Assembly (NCBI GenBank): GCA_039933785.1
Contig: JBDTNL010000031.1
Location: forward strand, 1 to 43,634
DNA: 43,634 bases
Source: JBDTNL01 sp039933785
Lineage (GTDB): Bacteria; Acidobacteriota; Thermoanaerobaculia; Multivoradales; JAGPDF01
Reading direction: 5' to 3'
Shown here: positions 35,555 to 43,634 of the stretch, piece after piece
Numbering within the stretch: position 1 is the stretch's first letter
How the letters are laid out: each line of letters starts with the position of its first letter
The notes under the pieces: generated by a model
What the model was told of the DNA's origin: nothing
Seen by the model: only the letters and a program-made list of their open reading frames with translations
The model's database searches: none
Translations under genes and position numbers: made by a program

Positions 35555-38056
35555 CTATTCGTGACGAAGTGCGATCGAGGGCTCGACGCGCGCGGCCCGG
35601 AGCGCTGGGATCCATGCCGCGGCGAGTGCGGCGACCAGCAGCACCGCGGCGACCGCCCCGTAGGTCAGGGGATCGGATGAGGAAATTCCGAACAGGGCGG
35701 TGCGAAGCAGGAGCGCCGCTGGAAGGGCCAGCAACAGGCCGCACACCAGCCCGACCGCCGCCGGCCCGACGCCGCTCACGACCACCAGCCGGCGAAGCTC
35801 CGCCGCGGTGGCGCCGAGCGCGGCGCGAATGCCCATCTCGCGCACCCGTCCGCTCACCAGATAGGCGAGCACACCGTACACGCCGAGTGCCGCGAGCAGC
35901 GCGGCCAGCACGCCGAGGGCAACGCTGACCGTGGCCGCGGTGCGCTCGAGGAAGAGCGAGCGCCGCGCCTCTTCATCGAGAGCGCGCGCATCGACCAAGG
36001 GCAGACCAGGATCGACCGCCCGCACCGCATTGCGCACCGCCGGAAGCAGCGCCTCCGGATCGCCGGCGACGCGCAGGTAAAACGTCGCATCACCGCCGTC
36101 ATAGACCTGGGCGAACGGTCGCCAGATGAACCGCGGAGGATCCTCTCTCAGATTGGTCGGCAAGGCATCGTGGACCACGCCCACAATCTCGTACTCGGTG
36201 CCTTTGGCGCCCATCTTGATGTGCTTGCCCAGCGGATCTTGATCGGGAAAGAAGTACTTCTCGCCCGCCTGCGTGATCACGGCGACGCGCGCCGCGGTGT
36301 CGCTGTCGCCGACTTGAATGCCGCGGCCGCGCAGCATTGTCAGACCGAGAGCGCCGAAGAACTCCGGCGTCGCGGTGTCGATCCGCGCGCCCATGTCGCG
36401 TCCCTCCGGAGGCTCGTAGCCGGGAATGGTGACGCTGGTCGACTCGACCGAGCCGTTGAGCAGGCGCACGCCCGTCCGCGCCACCGCCTGCACTCCCGGC
36501 AGGCGTTCTACCGATTGCTGCACGCGGTCGAGGAGCAAGCGCGCCGCTTCCGGCGAGAGGCCATTGAGCGATGGATCGACGTCGAACACCAGCACGCCAT
36601 GCGGCTGGAATCCGAAGTCGCGGTCGAGAATGTGCACCAGGCTGCGCGCCAGGAGTCCCGCTGCGACCAGCACCAGAGCCGACAGCGCCACCTGAGCGCC
36701 GACCAGTCCGCGCCGCCAGCGCAGGCCCGAGCGGCTGGCTCCCCCTCCGGCGCTCGATTCGCGGAGGCGCGTCTGCACGTCGGTGCGGGCCGATTCGAGC
36801 GCCGGCAGGAGGCCGAATCCGATGCCCGCGGCGAGACCGAGCAGCGCGGCGAAGGCGATCGTGCGCGGCTCGGCGACGATGTGAAACGACTCTGCGCCGT
36901 AGGGCAGAAGGGCGAGGAATAGCTGCGGCGCGAGACTCGCCAGGACGCAGCCCAGCGCGGCTCCCGCGGCTCCGATCAACACGCTCTCGGCCAGGAACTG
37001 GCGCACGATCTGGCCGCGGCCGGCCCCGATCGCGAGACGGATGGCGATCTCCCGCTGCCGGCGTGTGGCGCGAGCGGCCATCAGGTTGGCGAGGTTGGCG
37101 CACGCGACGACGAGCAGCAACCCGACCATGGCCAGGACCAGACCCAGCAGCCGTGCAGCATTGCCCCGCAGATCCGAGCGTCCAGCGCCACCGGGCAGTA
37201 GCGTGATGGTCTTGGTCGCAAAGCGTTCCTTGCCCTTCGGCGTCCAACGCTCGAAGCCCTTCTCGAGCTCCCCGCGAAGCTGCCGTTGGTACACCGCGGT
37301 CGCGACCGTCTCGGCGCGCTCGCGAGTCACCCCGTCCTTCAGGCGCGCCATGGCGTTCAGCCACAGGCTCCGCCGCTGGTCGAGGTCGTTCCACAGCGGC
37401 GTCGCGAGCGGCTTCTCCATCATCGGCAGAAAGACCTCGGTGACCGTGCCCAGCTCGACGCCTTGAAAACTCTGCACCGCGACACCGAGCACGGTCAGCG
37501 GTTGGTTGTTCACCGACACCGTCTGGCCGACGATGGACGGATCGCCGCCGAAGCGCCGCTGCCACGTGCCGTACGAGAGCACTACTACTGGATGCCCGTT
37601 CTGCACGCGATCGTCCTCGGGAGTGAGCGCGCGGCCGAGCGCCATGTTCACACCCAGCACCTGAAAGTAGTTGCCGGAGACCAACTCGCCATTCACCAGC
37701 TCGGTGGCGCCGCGGGCGCTGAGTGCGAGTTGGACCGGGCGGCGCGCCAGCACGCCATCGAACACGTCCTTGGTGGCATCGCGGAGGTCGACGTACATCG
37801 GGTACGAGAGCGGAATGGAGAACTCCGAGCTCATGCTTATCCGCCCCGAGTTCGGGCTCTCGGGTGTCTGCAAGACCACCAGGCGCTCGGGGTGGGCGAC
37901 CGGGAGCGCGCGCAGGAAGAGCTGATCGAGCAGCGAGAACAACGCCGCGCTGGCGCCGATGCCGATCGCCAGGGTCAAGACGGCGACGAGCGCGAAGCCG
38001 GGGCTTCGCCGCAAGGCGCGAAAGGCGGTGCGAAAGTCAGCGGACCAAGTAGGCAT
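35555..38056 (-). CDS. ADOP-type ABC permease 3
   Basis: 833 residues, the longest member; AGGAG lies eight bases before its ATG. It starts FRALRRSPGFALVAVL and reads as the most canonical ADOP member: ISMSSEFSIPLSYPMYVDLR, VSGNYFQVLGVNMALGRAL, FGGDPSIVGQTVSVNNQPLT. An additional charged region before the second helix (QLRGELEKGFERWTPKGKER) explains the length. Contact motifs are RQREIAIRLAIGAG and RVREMGIRAALGAT. The second periplasmic domain has KHIKMGAKGTEYEIVGVVHD. Gaps are 27 bases upstream and 13 downstream. Confidence 0.92.
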   Translation of the reverse strand: MPTWSADFRTAFRALRRSPGFALVAVLTLAIGIGASAALFSLLDQLFLRALPVAHPERLVVLQTPESPNSGRISMSSEFSIPLSYPMYVDLRDATKDVFDGVLARRPVQLALSARGATELVNGELVSGNYFQVLGVNMALGRALTPEDDRVQNGHPVVVLSYGTWQRRFGGDPSIVGQTVSVNNQPLTVLGVAVQSFQGVELGTVTEVFLPMMEKPLATPLWNDLDQRRSLWLNAMARLKDGVTRERAETVATAVYQRQLRGELEKGFERWTPKGKERFATKTITLLPGGAGRSDLRGNAARLLGLVLAMVGLLLVVACANLANLMAARATRRQREIAIRLAIGAGRGQIVRQFLAESVLIGAAGAALGCVLASLAPQLFLALLPYGAESFHIVAEPRTIAFAALLGLAAGIGFGLLPALESARTDVQTRLRESSAGGGASRSGLRWRRGLVGAQVALSALVLVAAGLLARSLVHILDRDFGFQPHGVLVFDVDPSLNGLSPEAARLLLDRVQQSVERLPGVQAVARTGVRLLNGSVESTSVTIPGYEPPEGRDMGARIDTATPEFFGALGLTMLRGRGIQVGDSDTAARVAVITQAGEKYFFPDQDPLGKHIKMGAKGTEYEIVGVVHDALPTNLREDPPRFIWRPFAQVYDGGDATFYLRVAGDPEALLPAVRNAVRAVDPGLPLVDARALDEEARRSLFLERTAATVSVALGVLAALLAALGVYGVLAYLVSGRVREMGIRAALGATAAELRRLVVVSGVGPAAVGLVCGLLLALPAALLLRTALFGISSSDPLTYGAVAAVLLVAALAAAWIPALRAARVEPSIALRHE

Positions 38057-38083
38057 CGAGTGATCTCCTGAAAAGTCTTCGAT

Positions 38084-40543
38084 TCATTCACTGCGCAACA
38101 GCCGCGCTGGGTCGATCGCGGCGGCTCGCAGAGCGCCCGGTAGGCTGGCGAGCAGCACCACGGCGAGCAACAGCGCGGTTCCGCCGATCAGGGTCAAGGG
38201 ATCGAGCACACTCACTCCGAGCAGGAGGCCGCGCACCGACCAGCCGGCGAACACCGACAGCAGGAGGCCCGCGGCGCTAGACCGAAGACCGAGTCTGCCT
38301 TGCTCGCGCAGAATCATCCGCGCCAGATCGCCGGGCTGCGCGCCGACCGCGACCCGAATCGCCAGCTCCCGCCGCCGCCGTGCGACACCGTACGCGACCA
38401 CTGCGTACACCCCGCCGAGCGCCAGCAGCAGGCCCACCGCGCCGAGCCCCGCGGCGGTGGCCGCCGCCAGGCGCTGGGGCAACAAGACTCCGGCGAGAGC
38501 GCGCGAGAATGGCATCACAGAAGGGGTCGGAAGGTCGGGCTCGAGCTCCGCGGCAATCTCTGCCAGCGGCCGCCCGAGCGAACTCACCGCGCTCGTCTCA
38601 CCGGCTCCGAGCGCGCCGCCGCGCAACAGCAGGGTGAGGCGCCCACTGAAGTTTTGCGCCAGCGGAAGATAGACGGTGGCCCGCCGCGCGGCACCGCCGA
38701 ACACGACATCCGGCGCGACGCCCACCACTGTCGCGCGGCGCGGCGCCTCGGCTGCCCTTCCCGTGGCGCCGCCAACCCAGATCTCGCGCCCGAGCGCGCT
38801 CTCGGTGCTCCACAGCCGGCGAGCGAGCGATGCGCTCACCACCGCGACCGCCGGGGCCTGCGGACCGTCGACCGGAGAGATGTCGCGACCGGCGAGCAAC
38901 GGCCAACCGAGGGTCGTGAAGTACCCCGGAGCGACGACGTTGGTATCGACCGGCGGCGTGTGGCCATCGACGGACGCACCGTCCTCGAATCGCGTCACCA
39001 CGGCCAGCGCACGCTCCGGCCCGAACGGCAAGCGACGCGCGAGGCTCGCCGAGCTCACCCCCGGAAGGCTGCCCGCGCGTTCCAACAGCCTTTCGTAAAA
39101 ACGCGCCCCGGCAGCGTCATCCTGGCCGACAACAGGCCACAGGATCTCAGCCACCGTGAGATCGCCCGCCGGCGCCGCCTCCCCGGCATGGCCGATGGCG
39201 CGGGCGAAGAGTCCGGCCATCACGATCAGGACCAGGGCCAGTGCGGCCTGCGCTCCGACGAAGACACTGCGCAGCCGTGCCCTTCCCGCCAGCGTCGCCG
39301 CCGCCTCGCGCAACGCAGTCGCGAGGTCGAGGCCCCGCGCTTGCAGCGCCGGCGCCAGGCCGGCGCCGAGGCCGGCGAGAATCGCCACGGCGAGTGCAAA
39401 CAGGGCGACCCGGACATCCGGCCGCAGGTCGAGCTCGAGCTGCAACGCCGAGGTCAGATTGAACTGAGCGAACAACCGACTGGCGAAGGCAGCGACGCCG
39501 AGCCCGAGCCCGCCACCGAGTAGGCAGAGACCCACGCTCTCGAACAACACCAGCCGCGCCAGGTCGCCGGTGCCACCGCCGAGCGCTCGGCGCACCGCCA
39601 TCTCGCGACGCCGACCCTCGCCCCGCGCCAGCAGCAAGCCCGCGATGTTGACCACCGCAATCGCCAGCACCAGGCCCGCGATCGCCAGCAGCGCGCCCAG
39701 GAACAGGGTGACCGCACCGCGCAGGGAATCGTCCACCGGCGTTGCCACACGGACGTCGACGCCGTCGCCCTTCTGCTCGGGCCGGTCGGCCACCAGCGAG
39801 GCGAGGCTGACCGCGAGCGCTCCGCGAACGCGCTCCAGGCTCGCGCCGCCCGTACGTCGCCCGATGAGCTCGAAGCCTTCGGGGCGCTCGAGCGCATCGG
39901 CACCGACCAGCACGGGCGCGGCACCGAGCGGCACCCAGACGTCGAACGAGAAGCCCACAAAGTGTCCGCGAAAGCCGGCGGGTAGTACGCCCGCGACCGT
40001 GAACGGCTTGCTGGCGAGCCAGATTTGCCGACCGACGATGGCAGGATCCCCGCCGAAACGACGCTGCCACGCGGTAAAGCTGAGCAGCGCCACCGGAGCG
40101 GCGCCCGCAGAATCGTCGGCGGGCGAGAATCCCCGCCCGAGCATGGGCCGCACACCGAGCACATCCAGATAGTTGGCCGAGACCACCTGACAGCCGATCA
40201 GCTCGGCATGGCCCCCAGCACTCGCGGCGCGCAGGCTGGCTCCGACACCGGTGAACGCGGCTAGATCCACCACGCGATCGCCGCCGCGACGAAGGCCCTG
40301 CCAGTCGCGCACCGAAAAACTGTGGAAGGTGCTCCCATCCGGCCGTGTGCGGTGGACGTTCACCAACTCTCCGGCGGCGGGGATCGGGAGCGGGCGCAAG
40401 AGCACCGCATCGACCAGCGTGAACACCGTCGTCGACGCCCCCACGCCGAGCGCGATCGCCGCCACCGTCGCGATCACGTACGACGGCTGGCGGCGCATCG
40501 TGCGCCAGAGCGCGCGCAGGGGCATGGTCAGCGGCAGACTCAA
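38084..40543 (-). CDS. ADOP-type ABC permease 2
   Basis: 819 residues from a TTG at 40543. AGGA, overlapping the TAG of the preceding small gene, lies five bases upstream; an ATG at 40525 has no ribosome site. It starts WRTMRRQPSYVIATVA. The first periplasmic domain has FGGDPAIVGRQIWLASKPFT, VAGVLPAGF and a Cys in IGCQVVSANY. Contact motifs are RRREMAVRRALGGG and RRRELAIRVAVGAQ. The first FtsX block has AVVNIAGLLLARGEG. The second periplasmic domain is shortened around the usual VGVVGDVR (VGVAPDVVFGG). It follows the small membrane-anchored protein by seven bases, so the two are probably translated together. Confidence 0.91.
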   Translation of the reverse strand: MSLPLTMPLRALWRTMRRQPSYVIATVAAIALGVGASTTVFTLVDAVLLRPLPIPAAGELVNVHRTRPDGSTFHSFSVRDWQGLRRGGDRVVDLAAFTGVGASLRAASAGGHAELIGCQVVSANYLDVLGVRPMLGRGFSPADDSAGAAPVALLSFTAWQRRFGGDPAIVGRQIWLASKPFTVAGVLPAGFRGHFVGFSFDVWVPLGAAPVLVGADALERPEGFELIGRRTGGASLERVRGALAVSLASLVADRPEQKGDGVDVRVATPVDDSLRGAVTLFLGALLAIAGLVLAIAVVNIAGLLLARGEGRRREMAVRRALGGGTGDLARLVLFESVGLCLLGGGLGLGVAAFASRLFAQFNLTSALQLELDLRPDVRVALFALAVAILAGLGAGLAPALQARGLDLATALREAAATLAGRARLRSVFVGAQAALALVLIVMAGLFARAIGHAGEAAPAGDLTVAEILWPVVGQDDAAGARFYERLLERAGSLPGVSSASLARRLPFGPERALAVVTRFEDGASVDGHTPPVDTNVVAPGYFTTLGWPLLAGRDISPVDGPQAPAVAVVSASLARRLWSTESALGREIWVGGATGRAAEAPRRATVVGVAPDVVFGGAARRATVYLPLAQNFSGRLTLLLRGGALGAGETSAVSSLGRPLAEIAAELEPDLPTPSVMPFSRALAGVLLPQRLAAATAAGLGAVGLLLALGGVYAVVAYGVARRRRELAIRVAVGAQPGDLARMILREQGRLGLRSSAAGLLLSVFAGWSVRGLLLGVSVLDPLTLIGGTALLLAVVLLASLPGALRAAAIDPARLLRSE

Positions 40544-40548
40544 GGTCG

Positions 40549-40552
40549 TCCT
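40549..40552 (-). promoter_or_regulatory. Ribosome binding site fixing the TTG start of permease 2
   Basis: AGGA on the minus strand, five bases before the TTG at 40543, formed partly by the TAG stop of the upstream small gene (TAGGA). Confidence 0.6.
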
Positions 40553-40982
40553 AGCGCGAAGTGAAGTGCACCACGCCGTGCCCGCTGGCGTCGGCGGTTT
40601 CGAGCTCGAGGCGCCATCTCCCCGGGAGCGCCGCCACCTCGCCCGTGGTGCCGCTGCCGCGGCCCTTGGCCAGGCGCAGGACCAGGCGTTGGTTGCCCTT
40701 CGGATCGATCACCCGCGCGCGCAGGCTGCCCTCGGCCACGTTCGCCTCGAGACCGACCTCTACCGCCAGCGTCCCACTGCCCACCTCGTACGTGAAGCTG
40801 CGCTGCACGCTCTCCCGGCGCAGGTCGAAGGACTCTTCCTTGTCGCCGCGCGTCGCGGCGGTGGTCACCCAGGCCGAGCCGATCATCAGTACCGCCAAGG
40901 CCGGCAGCAAGCGCGCGGCGCGCGGCCGGAAACTCCACCAACGGTTTCGTCGGGCAGCCGCAGCGGTCAACCTATCGGTCAT
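40551..40982 (-). CDS. Small membrane-anchored or secreted protein, unknown
   Basis: 143 residues from the ATG at 40982 with AAGGAG six bases upstream; a TTG at 40997 would overlap that site. Residues 1-22 are basic (RRNRWWSFRPRAAR), and 23-43 form one hydrophobic segment (LLPALAVLMIGSAWVTTAA), either a signal anchor or a signal peptide with a long n-region. The remaining ~100 residues would be periplasmic and look beta-rich, ending with a stretch that alternates hydrophobic and polar residues (GRWRLELETADASGHGVVHF). I do not recognise the family. It sits 30 bases after permease 1 and 7 before permease 2, inside the array, which suggests it is a periplasmic partner of these permeases. That is inference. 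Confidence 0.8.
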   Translation of the reverse strand: MTDRLTAAAARRNRWWSFRPRAARLLPALAVLMIGSAWVTTAATRGDKEESFDLRRESVQRSFTYEVGSGTLAVEVGLEANVAEGSLRARVIDPKGNQRLVLRLAKGRGSGTTGEVAALPGRWRLELETADASGHGVVHFTSR

Positions 40983-41012
40983 TTGAAGCTCCTTCAATCG
41001 TGTTATCGGTTT

Positions 41013-43463
41013 TCATTCGTGATGGAGCGCCTGGAGCGGTTCGACCCGCGACGCCGAGAGCGCCGGCACCAGGCTGGCGAGCACGGTCGCGGTGCCCAAC
41101 ACCAGGGCCGCGATGACGTAGGTCAGCGCGTCGCTCGGCGCCACACCATAGATCTGGCCACGCAGTAATTGCGCCGCGCCCAGGCCGAGCAGCAGCCCGG
41201 CGCCGACGCCCACTCCGGCGAGCCGGCAACCTTCCTTCAACACCATACGCAGGACTTCCCGCGCATTGGCGCCGAGCGCCATGCGCAGGCCGATCTCCCG
41301 CCGCCGCTCTCCCACTGAGTGCGCCACCACGGCATAGAGACCGAGTGCCGCGAGCAGTAGCGCGAAGGCGCCACAGGCCGTGAGCAGGACCGCCAGCGTT
41401 TCCTCGATGCTCGACATCGAGCGCGTGTGCTCGCGAAGGGTCTCGACAGCGCTCACCGGCATGGAGACATCGAGCTCACGGACGGCGGCGCGCACGGCGG
41501 CCGCGAGCGCGGCGGTAGCTCTGGGATCGCCTTCCCCGGTGCCGCGGGCCACCAGGGTGAAGCTCCCGGGATCGTTTTGCAGCAAGGGGACGAAGAGTGA
41601 GGGCTCGGCCGAGCCGCCGAGGTGGCGATACGTGTAGTCCGCCACGATCCCGACCACCTCGTGCCAGTTGTCGCCCATCTTGATGCGCCGACCGAGCGCG
41701 GCACGCTCGTCACCGTAGTAGTGCTTCGAGAAGGCGGCATTCACGATCGCCACGCGCGGCGCGGTTTCTTGGTCGGAGGCCGAGAAGTCGCGCCCGTTCA
41801 AGAGGCGCATCCCCATCGTCTGGAGGTATTCCGGCCCGACGCCGTCGGTGACCACCGAGACCACTTCGTCGGGGCGCGGGGTGTAGCCCTCGATCTCGGC
41901 ACGGCGCCCGTTGCCGCCGCCCGACGGTCCCATCGGGATGTAGGTCGCGGCGCTCGCCGACTTCACCCCCGGGATCGCTGCGGTGCGCTCGAGAAGGCTG
42001 CGCACGAAGGCCCGTGAACGCGCCGCGTCATAGCCACTGAGGCGCGGATTGACCGTCGCCAGCATGGCGCTATCGCGCGTGAAGCCGACGTCGGCGCGCG
42101 CCGAAGCGGCCGCGGAACGCGCCATGAGCAGAGCGCCAGTGATGGCGACCGTCGCCAGGCTGCACTGCACCGCGACCAGCACGCCACGCAGCCGCGTCTT
42201 GCCCTGACCGCCGACAGTACCGCCGGACTCGGCCTTGAGCGTCGCGGCGATGTCCAGTTTGCGATCACCACCTGCGCCCACCAGGGCAAACAATCCACCC
42301 ACCACCAACGTGAGACCCGCGGCGCCGGCGCAGGACAAGGGATCCAATCCGACCTTGAAGGCGAGCGGAATGGGAATCGGCAGGAGCGCCAACAGGAACG
42401 GGCTCGCCGCCTGGGCGATCCATAGTCCGATCGCGCCACCGAGCACGCTGATCAGCATCCCCTCGCTCGCCGCCCAGCGCAGCAGATCGAGGCGGCCGGC
42501 ACCGAGCGCCCGCCGCACCGCGAGATCGCGGCGACGCGAGAGCCCACGCGCCAGCAGGAGGTTGGCGAGATTGGCCCAAGCGAGCATCAAGAGCAGGGCC
42601 GCGGTGATGCCGAGCACCGTGACCAGGGGCACCAGGCCCGACAGCACGCCACGCGGGCTGTCGAGCAGCGACGAGACGGTGAGGTCGAGCGCCTTGTTGG
42701 TGCGCGGATCGTCCTCGCGCAACCGCGCCGCCAGTAGAGGCAGCTCGGCGCGCACCGTAGCGAGCGTGGCGCCAGGTACCCGCCGTCCCATGATCTGCAC
42801 GAAGACTCGACCACCGGGGTGGAGATGCTCCATGGCGGAAATCGGCACCCAGAAGGCCTGAAGCAAACCGCCGTAGGTGCCGCCGAAGTGCTGCGGCGCG
42901 ATGCCAACCACGGTGAAGGGTTGGCGATTGAGCTGAATCACCCGCCCTACCGCAGCGGGATCGGCATTGAATCGCCGCCGCCAGAGCACATCCGAAAGTA
43001 CGACAACGGGCGTCGCTTCCGGCCGATCGTCCGCCGGCAGCAGAGTACGGCCGAGCGCGGCGTTCACACCGAGAGCCTGGAAGTAGTTGCCTGAGGCGAT
43101 GCCGCCCATGAGCTGCTCGGGCTCGCCGCCGCCGGTTCCCGGCACTCCCGGCACGAGGGCCACTTCCTCGAGCTCGTGCGCGATCAGGTCGGTGAGCGAG
43201 CGCGAGCTCTTCTGCAGCAACGGCAAGTCCGCCGGGACGAGCGAGAGTCCACCGCGGTCGCCCACCTGTCCGGAGAGATGCACGAACTCGCGCACGTTGC
43301 GCACACCCGGCAGGGGGTCGAGCACCACGGCGCTCAACCAGGTCAGCAGCAGCGTGTTCGCTCCGACGCTGAGGGCCACCAGCAACAATGCCATGACGGC
43401 GAAGCCCGGGCTGCGCCGCAGGCCGCGAAGAGCCGATCTGAGGTCCAGGGTCCAGTTGGCCAT
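41013..43463 (-). CDS. ADOP-type ABC permease 1
   Basis: 816 residues; AGGAG lies eight bases before the ATG at 43463, 42 bases after the upstream ATPase stop. It starts LRGLRRSPGFAVMALL. Helix 1 runs on through SVGANTLLLTWLSAVVL. The first periplasmic domain has FNADPAAVGRVIQLNRQPFT (165-184), VVGIAPQHFGG. Contact motifs are RRRDLAVRRALGAG (from about 310) and RRREIGLRMALGAN. The first FtsX block reads AWANLANLLLARG. The second periplasmic domain has KHYYGDERAALGRRIKMGDN and then EVVGIVADY. As the first permease after the ATPase it may be the founding partner of that subunit. Confidence 0.92.
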   Translation of the reverse strand: MANWTLDLRSALRGLRRSPGFAVMALLLVALSVGANTLLLTWLSAVVLDPLPGVRNVREFVHLSGQVGDRGGLSLVPADLPLLQKSSRSLTDLIAHELEEVALVPGVPGTGGGEPEQLMGGIASGNYFQALGVNAALGRTLLPADDRPEATPVVVLSDVLWRRRFNADPAAVGRVIQLNRQPFTVVGIAPQHFGGTYGGLLQAFWVPISAMEHLHPGGRVFVQIMGRRVPGATLATVRAELPLLAARLREDDPRTNKALDLTVSSLLDSPRGVLSGLVPLVTVLGITAALLLMLAWANLANLLLARGLSRRRDLAVRRALGAGRLDLLRWAASEGMLISVLGGAIGLWIAQAASPFLLALLPIPIPLAFKVGLDPLSCAGAAGLTLVVGGLFALVGAGGDRKLDIAATLKAESGGTVGGQGKTRLRGVLVAVQCSLATVAITGALLMARSAAASARADVGFTRDSAMLATVNPRLSGYDAARSRAFVRSLLERTAAIPGVKSASAATYIPMGPSGGGNGRRAEIEGYTPRPDEVVSVVTDGVGPEYLQTMGMRLLNGRDFSASDQETAPRVAIVNAAFSKHYYGDERAALGRRIKMGDNWHEVVGIVADYTYRHLGGSAEPSLFVPLLQNDPGSFTLVARGTGEGDPRATAALAAAVRAAVRELDVSMPVSAVETLREHTRSMSSIEETLAVLLTACGAFALLLAALGLYAVVAHSVGERRREIGLRMALGANAREVLRMVLKEGCRLAGVGVGAGLLLGLGAAQLLRGQIYGVAPSDALTYVIAALVLGTATVLASLVPALSASRVEPLQALHHE

Positions 43464-43505
43464 GTTGCGATCTCCTCGCTCTCCGCGGCGATTCTTCGAT
43501 GGGTC

Positions 43506-43634
43506 TCAGCTGACCCGGAAGCCGCTCTCCTTGAGCTCCGCCTCGGCGATCCGGTCGGCCGGGCCGTCTTCGACCACGCGGCCGTCGAACAGCAGGATGG
43601 TGCGATCGGCGTAGCGCGAGTAGCGCGGATCGTG
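43506..43634 (-). CDS. ABC transporter ATPase, C-terminal end (partial)
   Basis: The window contains only the last 42 codons and stop; the gene continues past the right edge. The first residue in the window is the His of HDPRYSRYADRTILLFDGRV, which matches the switch (H-loop) histidine and following strand of MacB/LolD-family nucleotide-binding domains. It then ends in a 17-residue acidic/basic tail after VVED. This end differs from the internal ATPase (THSEENATFGDRIV), so the two belong to different subgroups of the family. It lies 42 bases upstream of permease 1 on the same strand and so heads the right-hand block. Confidence 0.82.
   Translation of the reverse strand, partial: HDPRYSRYADRTILLFDGRVVEDGPADRIAEAELKESGFRVS

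Larger units (their letters stand above)
12346..43634 (-). other. Tandem ADOP permease array with two ABC ATPase-headed blocks
   Basis: Sixteen co-directional genes without a break: an ATPase (right edge, partial), seven permeases with one small membrane-anchored protein among them, a 109-residue protein, a second ATPase and five permeases. Fourteen of the fifteen gaps are 3-42 bases; the exception is 112 bases. Shared permease architecture: a short cytoplasmic start with R-S-P-G-F or similar, helix 1 (about 20-45), a MacB-like periplasmic domain (about 50-260), three FtsX helices, a further helix near 430-460, a second periplasmic domain (about 470-670) and three FtsX helices. Each half carries an RE-x-x-x-R-x-A-x-G-A cytoplasmic motif where MacB and LolCE contact their ATPase. 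No terminator or obvious internal promoter is seen. Confidence 0.85.

Noticed and set aside
12346..43634. Mobile element or recent gene amplification as the origin of the permease array
   Set aside because: No transposase, integrase, direct repeats or inverted repeats at the visible ends, and the copies are too diverged for recent amplification. The right end is outside the window.

Overview
This is a very GC-rich chromosomal segment. It probably comes from an acidobacterium, of the Thermoanaerobaculia/Vicinamibacteria type. The main clue is a long run of duplicated MacB/FtsX-fold permeases of the kind described as acidobacterial duplicated orphan permeases (ADOP). An Oar-like TonB-dependent receptor with an N-terminal carboxypeptidase-regulatory-like domain and a CHRD protein with an IPTL-CTERM tail fit the same picture. 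The taxonomic call is inferred from gene content only. I see no rRNA, tRNA, CRISPR array, insertion sequence or phage gene.

Positions 1-5316, minus strand: a compact lysine/diaminopimelate operon, lysC-dapB-dapA-dapD-aminotransferase. Each gene overlaps the next by 4-8 bases. It makes aspartyl phosphate and then carries tetrahydrodipicolinate through the succinylase branch. Its ~210-base leader looks like a complete ribosome-controlled attenuator. It has a promoter with a perfect TTGACA box, a 35-codon leader peptide whose only three Lys codons are clustered, three mutually exclusive RNA stems, and an intrinsic terminator 33 bases before the lysC start.

Positions 5342-7954: a ketopantoate reductase gene (minus) and a divergent radical SAM gene (plus). 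Positions 7955-8548 are a noncoding stretch. Positions 8549-12332, plus strand: a 995-residue TonB-dependent receptor/transporter-like outer-membrane protein with a signal peptide, two hairpins (one a clear terminator), and a secreted CHRD-domain protein.

Positions 12346-43634, minus strand: about 31 kb of uninterrupted, tightly spaced genes. There are twelve ADOP-type permeases of about 800 residues, a complete ABC ATPase, the last 42 codons of a second, different ABC ATPase at the right edge, and two small unrecognised proteins. Each ATPase heads a block: the right-edge ATPase precedes seven permeases plus a small membrane-anchored protein, and the internal ATPase precedes five permeases. 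Each permease has two FtsX-type transmembrane modules and two MacB-like periplasmic domains, so one chain can stand in for a MacB homodimer. The layout suggests one ATPase serving many permeases with different periplasmic heads. Substrates cannot be read from the sequence.
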